39,898 bases of DNA. It comes from JBHHZM01 sp046758065 (GTDB lineage Bacteria > Pseudomonadota > Alphaproteobacteria > JAAXGF01). The notes under the pieces are model-generated. The model did not search any database, was not told the DNA's origin, and worked only from the letters and a program-made list of their open reading frames with translations. The position numbers were made by a program, and so were the translations under genes. Below, in pieces: positions 31,891 through 39,898 of this stretch (its first letter is position 1; each line of letters begins with the position of its first letter). The DNA is taken from NCBI GenBank assembly GCA_046758065.1, contig JBHHZM010000012.1, forward strand, positions 1-39,898. The letters run 5' to 3'.

Positions 31891-33889
31891 CGACCCTCTC
31901 GTTGTTTTCACGCCTTCGGGCCGGCGCGGCCACTTCCCGGCGGGAACGCCGCTCCTGCAAGCGGCGCGCGAGCTCGGCGTCGATATCGATTCGGTGTGCG
32001 GCGGGCGCGCGATCTGCGGGCGTTGCCAGGTGCACGTCACCGATGCCGAATTCGCCAAGCTCGGCGTCACCTCGCGTCCCGATCACCTCAGCGAGATCAA
32101 CGCGGTCGAGAAGCGCTACGCCGCGCGTCGCGGCCTCGCTCCGGAGCGCCGCCTGAGCTGCCAGGCCCGGATCGTCGGCGACGTGGTGATCGACGTGCCG
32201 GCGGAAAGCCAGGTCCACAAACAGCTTGTCCGCAAGCGCGCCGACGCCCGCGTGATCGAGATCGACCCGGTCATCCGGCTGCATTACGTCGAGGTCGCAC
32301 AGCCCGACATGCACGATCCGGCGAGCGACCTGCGCCGCCTCGAGGCGGCGCTCGCCGAACAGTGGGGACTCGCCGAGTTAAGCGCCGACCTGCACGTCGT
32401 CCGGCAGGTTCAGGGCGCGTTGCGCGAGGGCGCGTGGAAGGTCACCGTCGCGGTGCGCGAGGAGCGCCGGATCATCGCCGTATGGCCGGGCTTTCACGAC
32501 CGCGCCTGGGGGCTCGCCGTCGACGTCGGCTCGACCACCGTGGCCGCCCATCTCTGCGATCTCACGAGCGGCGAGGTGGTCGCCGCTTCGGGGGCGATGA
32601 ACCCACAGATCCGCTTCGGCGAAGACCTGATGAGCCGGGTGTCCTACGTGATGCTGCATCCCGGGGGAGACGCCGAGATGACGCAGGTCGTGCGCGAGGA
32701 GATCAACCGGCTCGCGCGCGAGGTCGCGGCGGAAGCGGAGATCGAGGTCACCGACATCCTCGAAATCACCTTCGTCGGCAATCCGATCATGCATCACCTG
32801 TTGCTCGGGACCAACCCGGTCGAACTCGGCGGCGCGCCGTTCGCACTGGCGACCGACATGCCGGTGACCGTATGGGCGAGCGAGATCGGCATCGACCTCA
32901 ACGCCGGCGCGCGCGCCTACGTGCTTCCCTGCATCGCCGGCCATGTCGGCGCCGACACCGCGGGGGTCATCCTCTCGGAAGGGCCTCACCTTTCGGACGA
33001 GCTCATGCTGATCGTCGACGTCGGCACCAACGCCGAGATCGTGCTGGGCGACCGCGAGCGGCTGCTGGCGGCGTCGAGCCCGACCGGTCCGGCGTTCGAG
33101 GGGGCGCAGATCAGCGCGGGCCAGCGCGCCGCGCCCGGCGCGATCGAACGGGTGCGCATCGATCCGCAGACACTCGAGGGCCGCTTCCGGGTGATCGGCT
33201 GCGAGGCGTGGTCCGACGAACCCGGGTTCGAGGCATCGGTCACCGGCATCTGCGGCTCGGGCATCATCGAAGCGATCGCCGAGATGTTCCTTGCCGGCAT
33301 CGTCGGCCCGGACGGCGTGATCGACGGCGGTCTCGCGGCCCGTAGCCCGCGCATCGTCGCCGACGGACGCACCTTTTCCTACACTCTCCACGACGGGTCT
33401 CCGCCGCTGCGCATTACCCAGAACGACGTGCGCGCGATCCAGCTCGCCAAAGCGGCGCTGTACGCCGGCGCCCGCCTACTCATGGACCGCGCCGGCGTCG
33501 ATGCGGTCGATCGCATCGTGCTCACCGGCGCGTTCGGCAGCCACATCGACGTCAAGCACGCCATGGTTCTGGGCATGGTGCCCGACTGCGGTCTCGCCAA
33601 GGTCGCGGCCGCCGGCAACGCCGCCGGCACCGGGGCGCGTATCGCGCTTCTCAACCGCGGCGCGCGGAGCGAGATCGAAACGGTGGTACGTCGGGTCGAG
33701 AAGGTGGAGACGGCGGTCGAGCCGCGCTTTCAGGAGCACTTCGTCGAGGCCATGGCCATCCCGCACCGCAGCGCGCCTTACCCGAACCTGGCGCGCGCGG
33801 TCACCCTTCCGGAGCCCGGGCAAAACGCCGGCGGTCGCGATGGCGCCGTCAACCGCGGCCGCCGCCACCGCCGGCCCCGACGCGCGTAA
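31883..33889 (+). CDS. RACo-like corrinoid-activation protein (2Fe-2S ferredoxin plus ASKHA domains)
   Basis: A 668-residue protein. The N-terminal ferredoxin-type domain carries Cys39, Cys45, Cys48 and Cys93 (C-x5-C-x2-C...C), ligands for a [2Fe-2S] cluster. The C-terminal ASKHA/DUF4445 region shows LAVDVGSTTVAAHLCDL, SGAMNPQIRFGEDLMSRVSY, VDVGTNAEIVLGDRERLLAA, TGICGSGIIEA and LTGAFGSHID. Such proteins reduce inactive Co(II) corrinoid to Co(I) using ATP binding or hydrolysis. It should maintain the corrinoid protein of this operon. The GTG start at 31883 overlaps the upstream stop by 8 bp. The end is basic (NRGRRHRRPRRA). Last gene of the operon, convergent with the regulator. Confidence 0.92.
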   Translation: MADDPLVVFTPSGRRGHFPAGTPLLQAARELGVDIDSVCGGRAICGRCQVHVTDAEFAKLGVTSRPDHLSEINAVEKRYAARRGLAPERRLSCQARIVGDVVIDVPAESQVHKQLVRKRADARVIEIDPVIRLHYVEVAQPDMHDPASDLRRLEAALAEQWGLAELSADLHVVRQVQGALREGAWKVTVAVREERRIIAVWPGFHDRAWGLAVDVGSTTVAAHLCDLTSGEVVAASGAMNPQIRFGEDLMSRVSYVMLHPGGDAEMTQVVREEINRLAREVAAEAEIEVTDILEITFVGNPIMHHLLLGTNPVELGGAPFALATDMPVTVWASEIGIDLNAGARAYVLPCIAGHVGADTAGVILSEGPHLSDELMLIVDVGTNAEIVLGDRERLLAASSPTGPAFEGAQISAGQRAAPGAIERVRIDPQTLEGRFRVIGCEAWSDEPGFEASVTGICGSGIIEAIAEMFLAGIVGPDGVIDGGLAARSPRIVADGRTFSYTLHDGSPPLRITQNDVRAIQLAKAALYAGARLLMDRAGVDAVDRIVLTGAFGSHIDVKHAMVLGMVPDCGLAKVAAAGNAAGTGARIALLNRGARSEIETVVRRVEKVETAVEPRFQEHFVEAMAIPHRSAPYPNLARAVTLPEPGQNAGGRDGAVNRGRRHRRPRRA

Positions 33890-33922
33890 CGGCCCTCGAT
33901 CGCTTGCTGTATAGCCTCGCGC

Positions 33923-34891
33923 TCAGGCCGCGACGCGGCGCTCGTCGCGGGGAGTCCTGCCGTAGTATTCGCGGTAGCATTTGGAGAAATGAGACGCCGA
34001 GACGAAGCCGCAGGCGAGCGCGACGCCGAGCACCGACATGCTGGTCTGCAATAGAAACTGACGCGAGCGGCGGAGCCTGAGCTCGAGATAGTAGTGCTTC
34101 GGCGTGCTGTTGAGGTGCTTGCGGAACAGGCGCTCGAGCTGGCGCGTCGACAGGCTTACGCTTTTCGCGAGGCTGCGGCGCGACAACGGTTCCTCGAGAT
34201 TGGCCTCCATCTGGGAAATGACCGAGAGGAGCTTGGCGTCGCGCACGCCGAGGCGCGATTGCAGCGCCATGCGCTGGTTGTCGTTGGGGCTGCGGATGCG
34301 ATCGTGGATGAACTGATCGGAAACGCTGGCGGCAAGGTCGTAGCCGTGCCGAAGCGAGATCATGTGCAGCATCATGTCGAGCGGCGCCGTGCCGCCCGAA
34401 CAGGTCAACCGGTTCCGGTCGTTCTCGAACAACTCGGTGGTGATCTCGATGTCGGGGAATTCCTCGACGAAGCCCGGAATGTTTTCCCAGTGGATGGTGC
34501 AGCGATGGCCGTTGAGCAGCCCGGCGCGGGCGAGGATGTGGCTCCCGGTGCACAGGGCGCCGATCTGCGCCCCTTGACGCGCCAGGCGCCTGAGCCAGGA
34601 GAACACGTCCTTGTCGCGGTAGAGATGGACGTCCATGCCGGCGCAAACGAACACCGTGGGGTAATTTCCGCCATCGCCGATAGCGGCGTTGGGCATGATG
34701 GCGATACCATTGCTCGCCGCGACCGGGGCGCCGTCCTTGGAGATCAATGTCCAGTTGTAGAGTCGTTCGCCGCTTAACCGATTGGCGCAACGCAGCGGCT
34801 CGATCGCCGAAGTAAAGGCCATCATGGAGAAATTCGGCACCAGCAGAAATGCGATCGCAAGCGGGCTTTCCTGTTGCTCTCCCTTGGTCAT
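33923..34891 (-). CDS. GlxA-family AraC-type regulator (GbdR/CdhR-like)
   Basis: A 322-residue regulator. The N-terminal DJ-1/PfpI-like domain (residues about 10-185) includes the nucleophile-elbow Cys114 in GALCTGSHILARAGLL. The C-terminal AraC domain has two helix-turn-helix units (SRRSLAKSVSLSTRQLERLF and LGVALACGFVSASHFSKCYR). Known members of this class (GbdR, CdhR, ArgR of Pseudomonas) sense glycine betaine/dimethylglycine, carnitine or arginine. Next to the demethylation module it probably activates the divergent promoters around 26.7 kb in response to a quaternary amine (inference). ATG 34891 has GGAG upstream; a TTG at 34906 is the alternative. Confidence 0.88.
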   Translation of the reverse strand: MTKGEQQESPLAIAFLLVPNFSMMAFTSAIEPLRCANRLSGERLYNWTLISKDGAPVAASNGIAIMPNAAIGDGGNYPTVFVCAGMDVHLYRDKDVFSWLRRLARQGAQIGALCTGSHILARAGLLNGHRCTIHWENIPGFVEEFPDIEITTELFENDRNRLTCSGGTAPLDMMLHMISLRHGYDLAASVSDQFIHDRIRSPNDNQRMALQSRLGVRDAKLLSVISQMEANLEEPLSRRSLAKSVSLSTRQLERLFRKHLNSTPKHYYLELRLRRSRQFLLQTSMSVLGVALACGFVSASHFSKCYREYYGRTPRDERRVAA

Positions 34892-35115
34892 CGACCTGCG
34901 CTCCAACGAACTCGTTCGCCACCGATTGGTGAAATCAAGATACTATACGTCGCGATCGGAACAAAATGGTTTCGCTTCCCCGGTCAATCGGCGATGGCGA
35001 CGGACCGTGAGCCGCGCCGTGCCGCTTGCGCGCCGCTACGCGGCTCGCCACAATCGGCGACGGGCGGAAGTCGAAACGAACGAGCCTATAGACTAGCAAA
35101 CGGAGAGGAACGCGC

Positions 35116-35673
35116 ATGGTCGCAACCGAAACCCCGATCTGCAATTTCGGCTGGAAAGCCCCCGACTTCGATCTTCCGGGCGTCGACGGCAAGCGCCACC
35201 GTCTCGCCGAACTGCGCGGCGAGAAGGGCACGCTCGTGATGTTCATCTGCAACCACTGCCCCTACGTCAAGGCGGTGCTCGATCGCATCGTCCGCGACGC
35301 ACGCGAACTCGCCGCGGAGGGCGTCGCCAGCGTCGCCATCATGTCGAACGATCCCGGCGTCTACGCCGAGGATTCGTTCGACAACATGCGGCGCGTCGCG
35401 CATGAAAAAGACTTCCCTTTCCCTTATCTCTACGACGAGACGCAGGCGGTGGCCAAGGCGTATGGCGCGGCATGCACGCCCGATTTCTTCGGCTTCGATA
35501 GCGCCCTCGGCCTGCAGTATCGCGGACGCCTCGACGAATCGGGAATGCGGGCGGTTCCGGGGGCGCGGCGCGAGCTGTTCGAGGCCATGATACGGGTGGC
35601 GCGATCCGGCAAGGGACCCGAAGCGCAGATCCCCAGCATCGGCTGCTCGATCAAGTGGCGCGGGGACGACTGA
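35116..35673 (+). CDS. Thioredoxin-like (redoxin) family protein
   Basis: A 185-residue cytosolic protein with an AhpC/TSA-like thioredoxin fold: APDFDLPGVDGKRHRLAEL, then the CNHCPYVK motif with Cys45 and Cys48 at the usual active-site position, LYDETQAVAKAYGAACTPDF and a conserved cis-Pro region. CNHCPY is typical of a subgroup of uncharacterised thiol reductases rather than classical peroxiredoxins. AGAGGAA lies ahead of the ATG. The 224-bp divergent region 34892-35115 upstream shows no clear promoter or RNA structure. Confidence 0.9.
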   Translation: MVATETPICNFGWKAPDFDLPGVDGKRHRLAELRGEKGTLVMFICNHCPYVKAVLDRIVRDARELAAEGVASVAIMSNDPGVYAEDSFDNMRRVAHEKDFPFPYLYDETQAVAKAYGAACTPDFFGFDSALGLQYRGRLDESGMRAVPGARRELFEAMIRVARSGKGPEAQIPSIGCSIKWRGDD

Positions 35674-35762
35674 TGCCGGACCGAATCCAGGCCGGGCGGG
35701 TTTGCCTTCGGCGCTGGCGGAGGCTATCTTAGCCGGCCTTTTCCCGGCCCTTGGAGTTTACC

Positions 35763-36425
35763 GTGTCCGACAACATATTTCGCGAAGTCGATGAAGACGT
35801 TCGCCGCGACCGAGCGCTCAAGCTGTGGCGGGCCTACGGAAAATATGTGATCACCATGGCTCTTGCGGTGGTCCTCGGCGTCGCCGGAAGCGTTGGCTGG
35901 AAGGAATACCGGCAACGTCAGCGCGTGGCCGAGAGCGCACAGTTCGCCGACGCCCTTGCCTTGCTCGACAAGGGCGAGCCGGGGCTTGCGGCGCAGCGCT
36001 TCATCGCGCTCGCCAACGAGGCCGGCGACGGCTACGGCGCGCTCGCACGGTTGCGAGCGGCGCAGAGCCTTGCCGCTGCCGGTGACGTCTCCGGCGCCGT
36101 GGCGCTGCTCGACCGGCTCGCCGGCGATGACGGCGTCGAGCCGGCGATGCGCGATCTTGCGCGCCTGCTCGCCGTTCTCCACCTCATGGACCGCGCCGAA
36201 GCCGGAGAGCTCGATCGCCGGCTCGAACCTTTGTTGCGGGAGGATTCGGTGTGGCGCGCCAGCGCACGCGAACTCAGCGGCCTGGTGGCGCTTCGCCAGG
36301 GCGAGATTGTCCGCGCCCGGGAGATCTTCAGCGCCCTCGGCGAGGACGCCGGCGTACCGGCGCAGCTCCGCAGCCGGGCCGCAGAGTTCCTTGCCATCCT
36401 CGGGAACGGCGCGGGCGACGGCTGA
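35763..36425 (+). CDS. YfgM-like membrane-anchored TPR protein
   Basis: A 220-residue protein. A basic, acidic-patterned cytoplasmic N-terminus (SDNIFREVDEDVRRDRALKL) precedes one transmembrane helix (VITMALAVVLGVAGSVGW, about residues 28-47). The remaining periplasmic part is Ala/Leu-rich helical repeats of TPR_21 type. The GTG at 35763 is chosen because GGAG lies 7 nt upstream. It sits directly before bamB and der, the same order as yfgM-bamB-der in E. coli. YfgM there is an ancillary SecYEG-associated factor; a similar role is likely. The stop overlaps the bamB start by one base. Confidence 0.87.
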   Translation: MSDNIFREVDEDVRRDRALKLWRAYGKYVITMALAVVLGVAGSVGWKEYRQRQRVAESAQFADALALLDKGEPGLAAQRFIALANEAGDGYGALARLRAAQSLAAAGDVSGAVALLDRLAGDDGVEPAMRDLARLLAVLHLMDRAEAGELDRRLEPLLREDSVWRASARELSGLVALRQGEIVRAREIFSALGEDAGVPAQLRSRAAEFLAILGNGAGDG

Positions 36426-37747
36426 TGCGCCGCACGGCGATCGTCATCGCGGGGGCGCTCCTTCTCGGCGCTTGCAACCTGCTCCCCGATTATATCGGCG
36501 AGGCCGAAGCGCCGCCGCTCCCCGGCAAGCGGTTGTCGGTTCTCGTGCTCGAGAACACGCCCAAACCGGATCCGCGAATCGCCGATTTGCCGGTGCGCCT
36601 GCCGCGTCCGGTGGTGAACCCGGACTGGGCGCAGGCCGGCGGTAACGCCAGCCATGCCATGCACCATCTCAAAATTCCCGACGCGCTCGAACGCGCCTGG
36701 AAGATCAACATCGGTGCCGGCGACTCCGACAACCGGCGATTGCTGGCGACGCCGGTGGTCGCCCACGGCCGGGTCTACACCGTCGATGCCCGCGGTCGGA
36801 TCAGCGCCTTCGCCGCCGCCACGGGCGAGCGGCAGTGGTACGTCAATCCGGCCACCGACGAGGATGACCGGGACGCTTTCGGCGGCGGCCTCGCCTACGG
36901 CGGCGGTCGCCTTTACGTGACCACCGGCGCCGGGGCGGTATTCGCCCTCACGGCCGACGCCGGCAAGCTGATCTGGCGGACATCGGTCGGCATGCCGATT
37001 CGCACCGCGCCGACGCTGGCGGGCGGCAGGCTGTTCGTCATCACGACCGAAAACCAGCTCATTGCGCTCGACGCCAGGAACGGCGGCGAGCTGTGGTCAC
37101 ACAGCGGCATTGCCGAGACCGCCCAGCTCATGGGTGGCGGCAGTCCCTCGGTGGCCGCGGGGCTCGTGGTGGCCGCCTATTCCTCGGGCGAGGTCTACGC
37201 CATCCGCGCCGATACCGGTCGCGTCGCCTGGAGCGATATGCTGGTCTCCGGCCTCAGGACCGGCGCGCTCTCGTCGCTCGGCGACATCAACGGCAGCCCG
37301 GTGATCGACCGCGACCGGGCGTTCGCCGTCAGTCATGCCGGTCGTCTCGTCGCCATCAGCCTGCGCACCGGAAACCGGTTGTGGGAACAGGATATCTCGG
37401 GTGTGCAGACGCCGTGGGTCGCCGGCGAATTTCTTTTCGTGCTCACCACGCAGGGCGACGTCGTCTGCCTGTCGCGGCGCAACGGTCGAATACGCTGGGT
37501 CCAGCCGCTGCCGCGCTACGAGGACGTGGAAAAACGCAAGCGTCCGATCTTCTGGAGCGGTCCCGTACTCGCGGGCGATCGCCTGATCGTCGTCAGTTCG
37601 CACGGCGAGGCGGTCTCGCTGTCGCCTTACGACGGAACCATCACCGGACGGATCAAGCTTCCCGACGATATCGAGCTGCCGCCGGTTGTCGCCGACGGCA
37701 CCGTCTACATTCTTTCCAACGACGGCGATCTGAGGGCCTTGCGCTAA
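36425..37747 (+). CDS. bamB: Outer-membrane assembly lipoprotein BamB
   Basis: A 440-residue lipoprotein: signal peptide RRTAIVIAGALLLGAC with lipobox LGAC and lipidated Cys17. The mature part is a beta-propeller of PQQ-like repeats (for example GRISAFAAATGERQWYVN, GAVFALTADAGKLIWRTSVG, QLIALDARNGGELWSHSG, GEVYAIRADTGRVAWSD). BamB is a scaffold of the BAM complex on the periplasmic side of the outer membrane. It overlaps the YfgM-like gene by one base and ends 9 bp before der. The frame upstream of 36425 belongs to the neighbouring gene and is not coding here. Confidence 0.94.
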   Translation: MRRTAIVIAGALLLGACNLLPDYIGEAEAPPLPGKRLSVLVLENTPKPDPRIADLPVRLPRPVVNPDWAQAGGNASHAMHHLKIPDALERAWKINIGAGDSDNRRLLATPVVAHGRVYTVDARGRISAFAAATGERQWYVNPATDEDDRDAFGGGLAYGGGRLYVTTGAGAVFALTADAGKLIWRTSVGMPIRTAPTLAGGRLFVITTENQLIALDARNGGELWSHSGIAETAQLMGGGSPSVAAGLVVAAYSSGEVYAIRADTGRVAWSDMLVSGLRTGALSSLGDINGSPVIDRDRAFAVSHAGRLVAISLRTGNRLWEQDISGVQTPWVAGEFLFVLTTQGDVVCLSRRNGRIRWVQPLPRYEDVEKRKRPIFWSGPVLAGDRLIVVSSHGEAVSLSPYDGTITGRIKLPDDIELPPVVADGTVYILSNDGDLRALR

Positions 37748-37756
37748 AGGTCAGCC

Positions 37757-39121
37757 ATGGGGTTTACCCTGGCCATCGTCGGTCGGCCCAACGTGGGCAA
37801 GTCGACCCTGTTCAACCGGCTTGTCGGCGGGCGTGTCGCGCTGGTCGCCGACGTCCCCGGCGTCACCCGCGACCGGCGCGAAGGGGAAGGCCGCATCGGC
37901 CCGATGCGGTTTACCGTGATCGACACGGCGGGTCTCGCCGAGGCCCCGCCCGAGAGCACGGCGCAGCGTATGCAGAAGCAGACCGAGCGCGCCGTTGCGG
38001 CCGCCGACGTCACCCTTCTGATGATCGACGGCCGCGCCGGCATTACGCCCGACGACCGCCACTTCGCCCGGGCGCTCCGGAAAACCCAGGCGTCGGTGGT
38101 GCTGGTGGTCAACAAATGCGAGGGCGGCGCCGGCGACGAGGGATTCTACGACGCCTTCGGGCTCGGCCTCGGCGATCCGGTGGCGATTTCGGCCGAGCAC
38201 GGCGAGGGGCTCAATACCCTCTACGAGGCCCTGCTGCCCTATGCGTCGGACGAGGAATCCGAGACGGCGGCCGGAGCCGAGGCCGCAAGGCCGCTGAAAC
38301 TCGCCATCGTCGGGCGCCCCAATGTGGGCAAGTCGACGCTGCTCAACCGGCTGGTCGGCGAGGAGCGTACGATCACCGGGCCCGAGCCGGGCATCACCCG
38401 GGACGCCATCGCGGTCGAATGGGAGCACGAGGGCCGAGCGGTGCGGCTGGTCGATACCGCCGGCCTGCGGCGCCGCGCGCGGGTGGTCGATGCGCTCGAG
38501 AAGATGTCGACCGCGGACAGCCTGCGGGTCGTCCGCGGCGCCGAAGTGGTGGTGCTAATGCTCGACGCCGAGACGCCGCTCGAACGCCAGGACCTGACGA
38601 TCGGGCGAATCGTGGTCGAGGAAGGCCGCGCGCTGGTCGTCGCGGTCAACAAATGGGACCTGATCGCCGATGGCGGCGCCGTGCTGGGCCGCTTGCGCGA
38701 ACGGCTCGCCGAAGCCTTGCCGCAGGCCCGTGGCGTGCCGGTGGTGACGCTGTCGGCGCTGACCGGCCGCGGCGCCGCGAAGCTGATGCCGGCGGTCTTC
38801 GCGGCCTACGACCACTGGAACGCGCGCATCGAGACCGCCCGCCTCAACCGCTGGCTCGACGGCGCGCTCGCCGCCCACGCGCCGCCCGCGGTCGCCGGCC
38901 GCCGGCTGAAGCTGCGCTATGCGACGCAGGTCAAGGCGCGCCCGCCGACCTTCGCGGTCTTCGTCAACCGGCCCGACGCCTTTCCCGATTCCTACCTGCG
39001 CTATCTCGAAAACCGTCTGCGCGACGCCTTCGACCTGCCCGGCGTTCCGATCCGTCTGCTGCTGCGCGCCGGCAAGAACCCCTACGCCGGACGCAAGAAG
39101 GCGCACGGCAAGAAGCGTTAG
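37757..39121 (+). CDS. der: Ribosome biogenesis GTPase Der (EngA)
   Basis: A 454-residue tandem GTPase with two G domains and a C-terminal KH-like domain. Both G1 motifs are GRPNVGKST, both G3 motifs DTAGL; the second G4 is NKWD whereas the first is NKCE, a substitution of Asp by Glu. The KH-like domain contains LKLRYATQVKARPPTFAVFV, and the end is basic (KNPYAGRKKAHGKKR). Der acts in 50S subunit assembly in the cytosol. AAAGGT precedes the ATG. The TAG stop overlaps by 4 bp with the stop of the convergent SDR gene. Confidence 0.97.
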   Translation: MGFTLAIVGRPNVGKSTLFNRLVGGRVALVADVPGVTRDRREGEGRIGPMRFTVIDTAGLAEAPPESTAQRMQKQTERAVAAADVTLLMIDGRAGITPDDRHFARALRKTQASVVLVVNKCEGGAGDEGFYDAFGLGLGDPVAISAEHGEGLNTLYEALLPYASDEESETAAGAEAARPLKLAIVGRPNVGKSTLLNRLVGEERTITGPEPGITRDAIAVEWEHEGRAVRLVDTAGLRRRARVVDALEKMSTADSLRVVRGAEVVVLMLDAETPLERQDLTIGRIVVEEGRALVVAVNKWDLIADGGAVLGRLRERLAEALPQARGVPVVTLSALTGRGAAKLMPAVFAAYDHWNARIETARLNRWLDGALAAHAPPAVAGRRLKLRYATQVKARPPTFAVFVNRPDAFPDSYLRYLENRLRDAFDLPGVPIRLLLRAGKNPYAGRKKAHGKKR

Positions 39122-39834
39122 TTCGCCCGCACCACCTGGCCGTTTCGGGCGCAGGCCGGCGCGGCGAGATCGACGAACGCCCCGGCGACCGCGTCGGGAT
39201 GCGGCAGCGTCATCGGATCCTCGCCGGGGAAGGCCTCGGCGCGCAGGCGCGTGCGCACCACGCCGGGGTCGATCAGGTTGACCCGCACCCCGGTCTTCGT
39301 CACTTCGCCGGCGTAGGTCCGCGCCAGCGTCTCGAGCGCCGCCTTGCTCGCGGCATACGCGCCCCAGTAGGGAAAGACGCCCCGCGTCACGCCCGACGTG
39401 ACGAAGATGGCGCGGCCTGCGTCCGAGGCGCGCAGCAGCGGATCGAAGCTGCGGATCAGACGCCAGTTCGCGGTGACGTTGACGGCGAAGACACGCTCCC
39501 ACTCGTCGGGCGGGAAGTGGCCCATGGGGCGCAGGTTGCCGAGCATCGCCGCGTTGCCGACCAGCACGTCGAGGCGTCCGTGGCGCTCGGCGACCACCCC
39601 GCCGAGGCGGTCGATGGCGGGGAAGTCGGTGAGGTCCAGGGGCACCAGCGTCGCGCTACCGCCTGCGGCGCGCACGGCGTCGTCGGTTTCTTCGAGGCCG
39701 CCGACGGTGCGTGCCACCAGGATGAGCGTCGCGCCCTCGGCGGCGAAACGTCTGGCGACCGCCGCGCCGATACCCCGCGAGGCCCCGGTGATCAGCGCCA
39801 CGCGGCCCGCGAGCCGCCCGCCGGCGTCGGCCAT
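39118..39834 (-). CDS. SDR family oxidoreductase
   Basis: A 238-residue classical short-chain dehydrogenase/reductase: TGASRGIGAAVARRF, a GNAAML variant of NNAG, the catalytic Ser in FVTSGVTRG and YAASKAALETLA. The C-terminal part is NLIDPGVVRTRLRAEAFPG. The family resembles YciK-like SDRs that sit near housekeeping genes. ATG 39834 is preferred; a TTG at 39888 would add 18 residues with no SDR similarity. The final codons overlap der tail to tail. Only 64 bp of upstream sequence is present, so the promoter cannot be judged. Confidence 0.9.
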   Translation of the reverse strand: MADAGGRLAGRVALITGASRGIGAAVARRFAAEGATLILVARTVGGLEETDDAVRAAGGSATLVPLDLTDFPAIDRLGGVVAERHGRLDVLVGNAAMLGNLRPMGHFPPDEWERVFAVNVTANWRLIRSFDPLLRASDAGRAIFVTSGVTRGVFPYWGAYAASKAALETLARTYAGEVTKTGVRVNLIDPGVVRTRLRAEAFPGEDPMTLPHPDAVAGAFVDLAAPACARNGQVVRAN

Positions 39835-39898
39835 CGCCGGCTCAGAGCCTGTAAATGTATTGGGGAATGACCTGCGCGACGGAATCAAAGGCTTGGGC

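Noticed and set aside
35722..35748. Two overlapping hairpins (GGCTA/TAGCC and GCCGG/CCGGC) near a TTTT run before the yfgM-like gene
   Set aside because: Stems are only 5 bp and the T-run lies in a loop; too weak to call a terminator or attenuator.
37093..39870. 925-codon plus-strand frame across bamB and der
   Set aside because: Out of frame with bamB and der, Arg-rich translation, no motif.

Overview
The window is GC-rich (roughly two-thirds G+C by eye), densely coded DNA from a Gram-negative bacterium, most likely an alphaproteobacterium. Signs of this are a yfgM-bamB-der block, many polyamine-type ABC transporter genes, class III aminotransferases and GlxA-type AraC regulators. Oxygen-dependent enzymes (a phytanoyl-CoA dioxygenase-like protein and an HpaB-type monooxygenase) suggest an aerobic or facultative lifestyle. 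No rRNA, tRNA, CRISPR array, insertion sequence or phage gene was recognised, and no gene-free stretch exceeds 300 bases.

Layout. (1) 1-2.9 kb: the 3' part of a PAS-GAF-HD-GYP cyclic-di-GMP phosphodiesterase gene, overlapped by a short-chain dehydrogenase. (2) 2.9-5.8 kb: a minus-strand cluster of an HpaB-type flavin monooxygenase, a RidA-family protein and a DUF1028 protein, with an internally deleted LysR gene on its divergent side. (3) 5.8-12.4 kb: a polyamine uptake and catabolism operon (aminotransferase, two Tat-exported binding proteins, two permeases, ATPase) matching Pseudomonas spuCDEFGH in content. (4) 12.5-14.9 kb: a dioxygenase, a lower-GC imine-reductase-like gene and a small winged-helix-like protein. 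(5) 15.0-22.0 kb: a second polyamine-type ABC system (ATPase, binding protein, two permeases) preceded on the same strand by another class III aminotransferase and an exported protein of unknown function. (6) 22.3-24.1 kb: an M15-peptidase-like protein and a zinc alcohol dehydrogenase.

(7) 24.1-34.9 kb is the most striking region: an apparently complete corrinoid-dependent demethylation module. A non-pyrrolysine MttB-family methyltransferase and a DMT-family transporter run leftward. Divergent from them is a tight plus-strand operon: corrinoid protein, DUF1638 protein, a small 'virulence factor' family protein, MetF-like reductase, a cysteine-rich MetV-like protein, a second MetF-like reductase, a methyl-THF:corrinoid methyltransferase and a RACo-like Fe-S/ASKHA reactivase. 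A convergent GlxA/GbdR-type regulator ends the region. The predicted flow is a methylated amine (quaternary amine likely, identity unknown) to methyl-corrinoid, to methyl-THF, to methylene-THF, with the ASKHA protein rescuing oxidised corrinoid.

(8) 35.1-39.9 kb: housekeeping genes. These are a thioredoxin-like protein, the yfgM-like/bamB/der block in the same order as in Escherichia coli, and a convergent short-chain dehydrogenase near the right edge.
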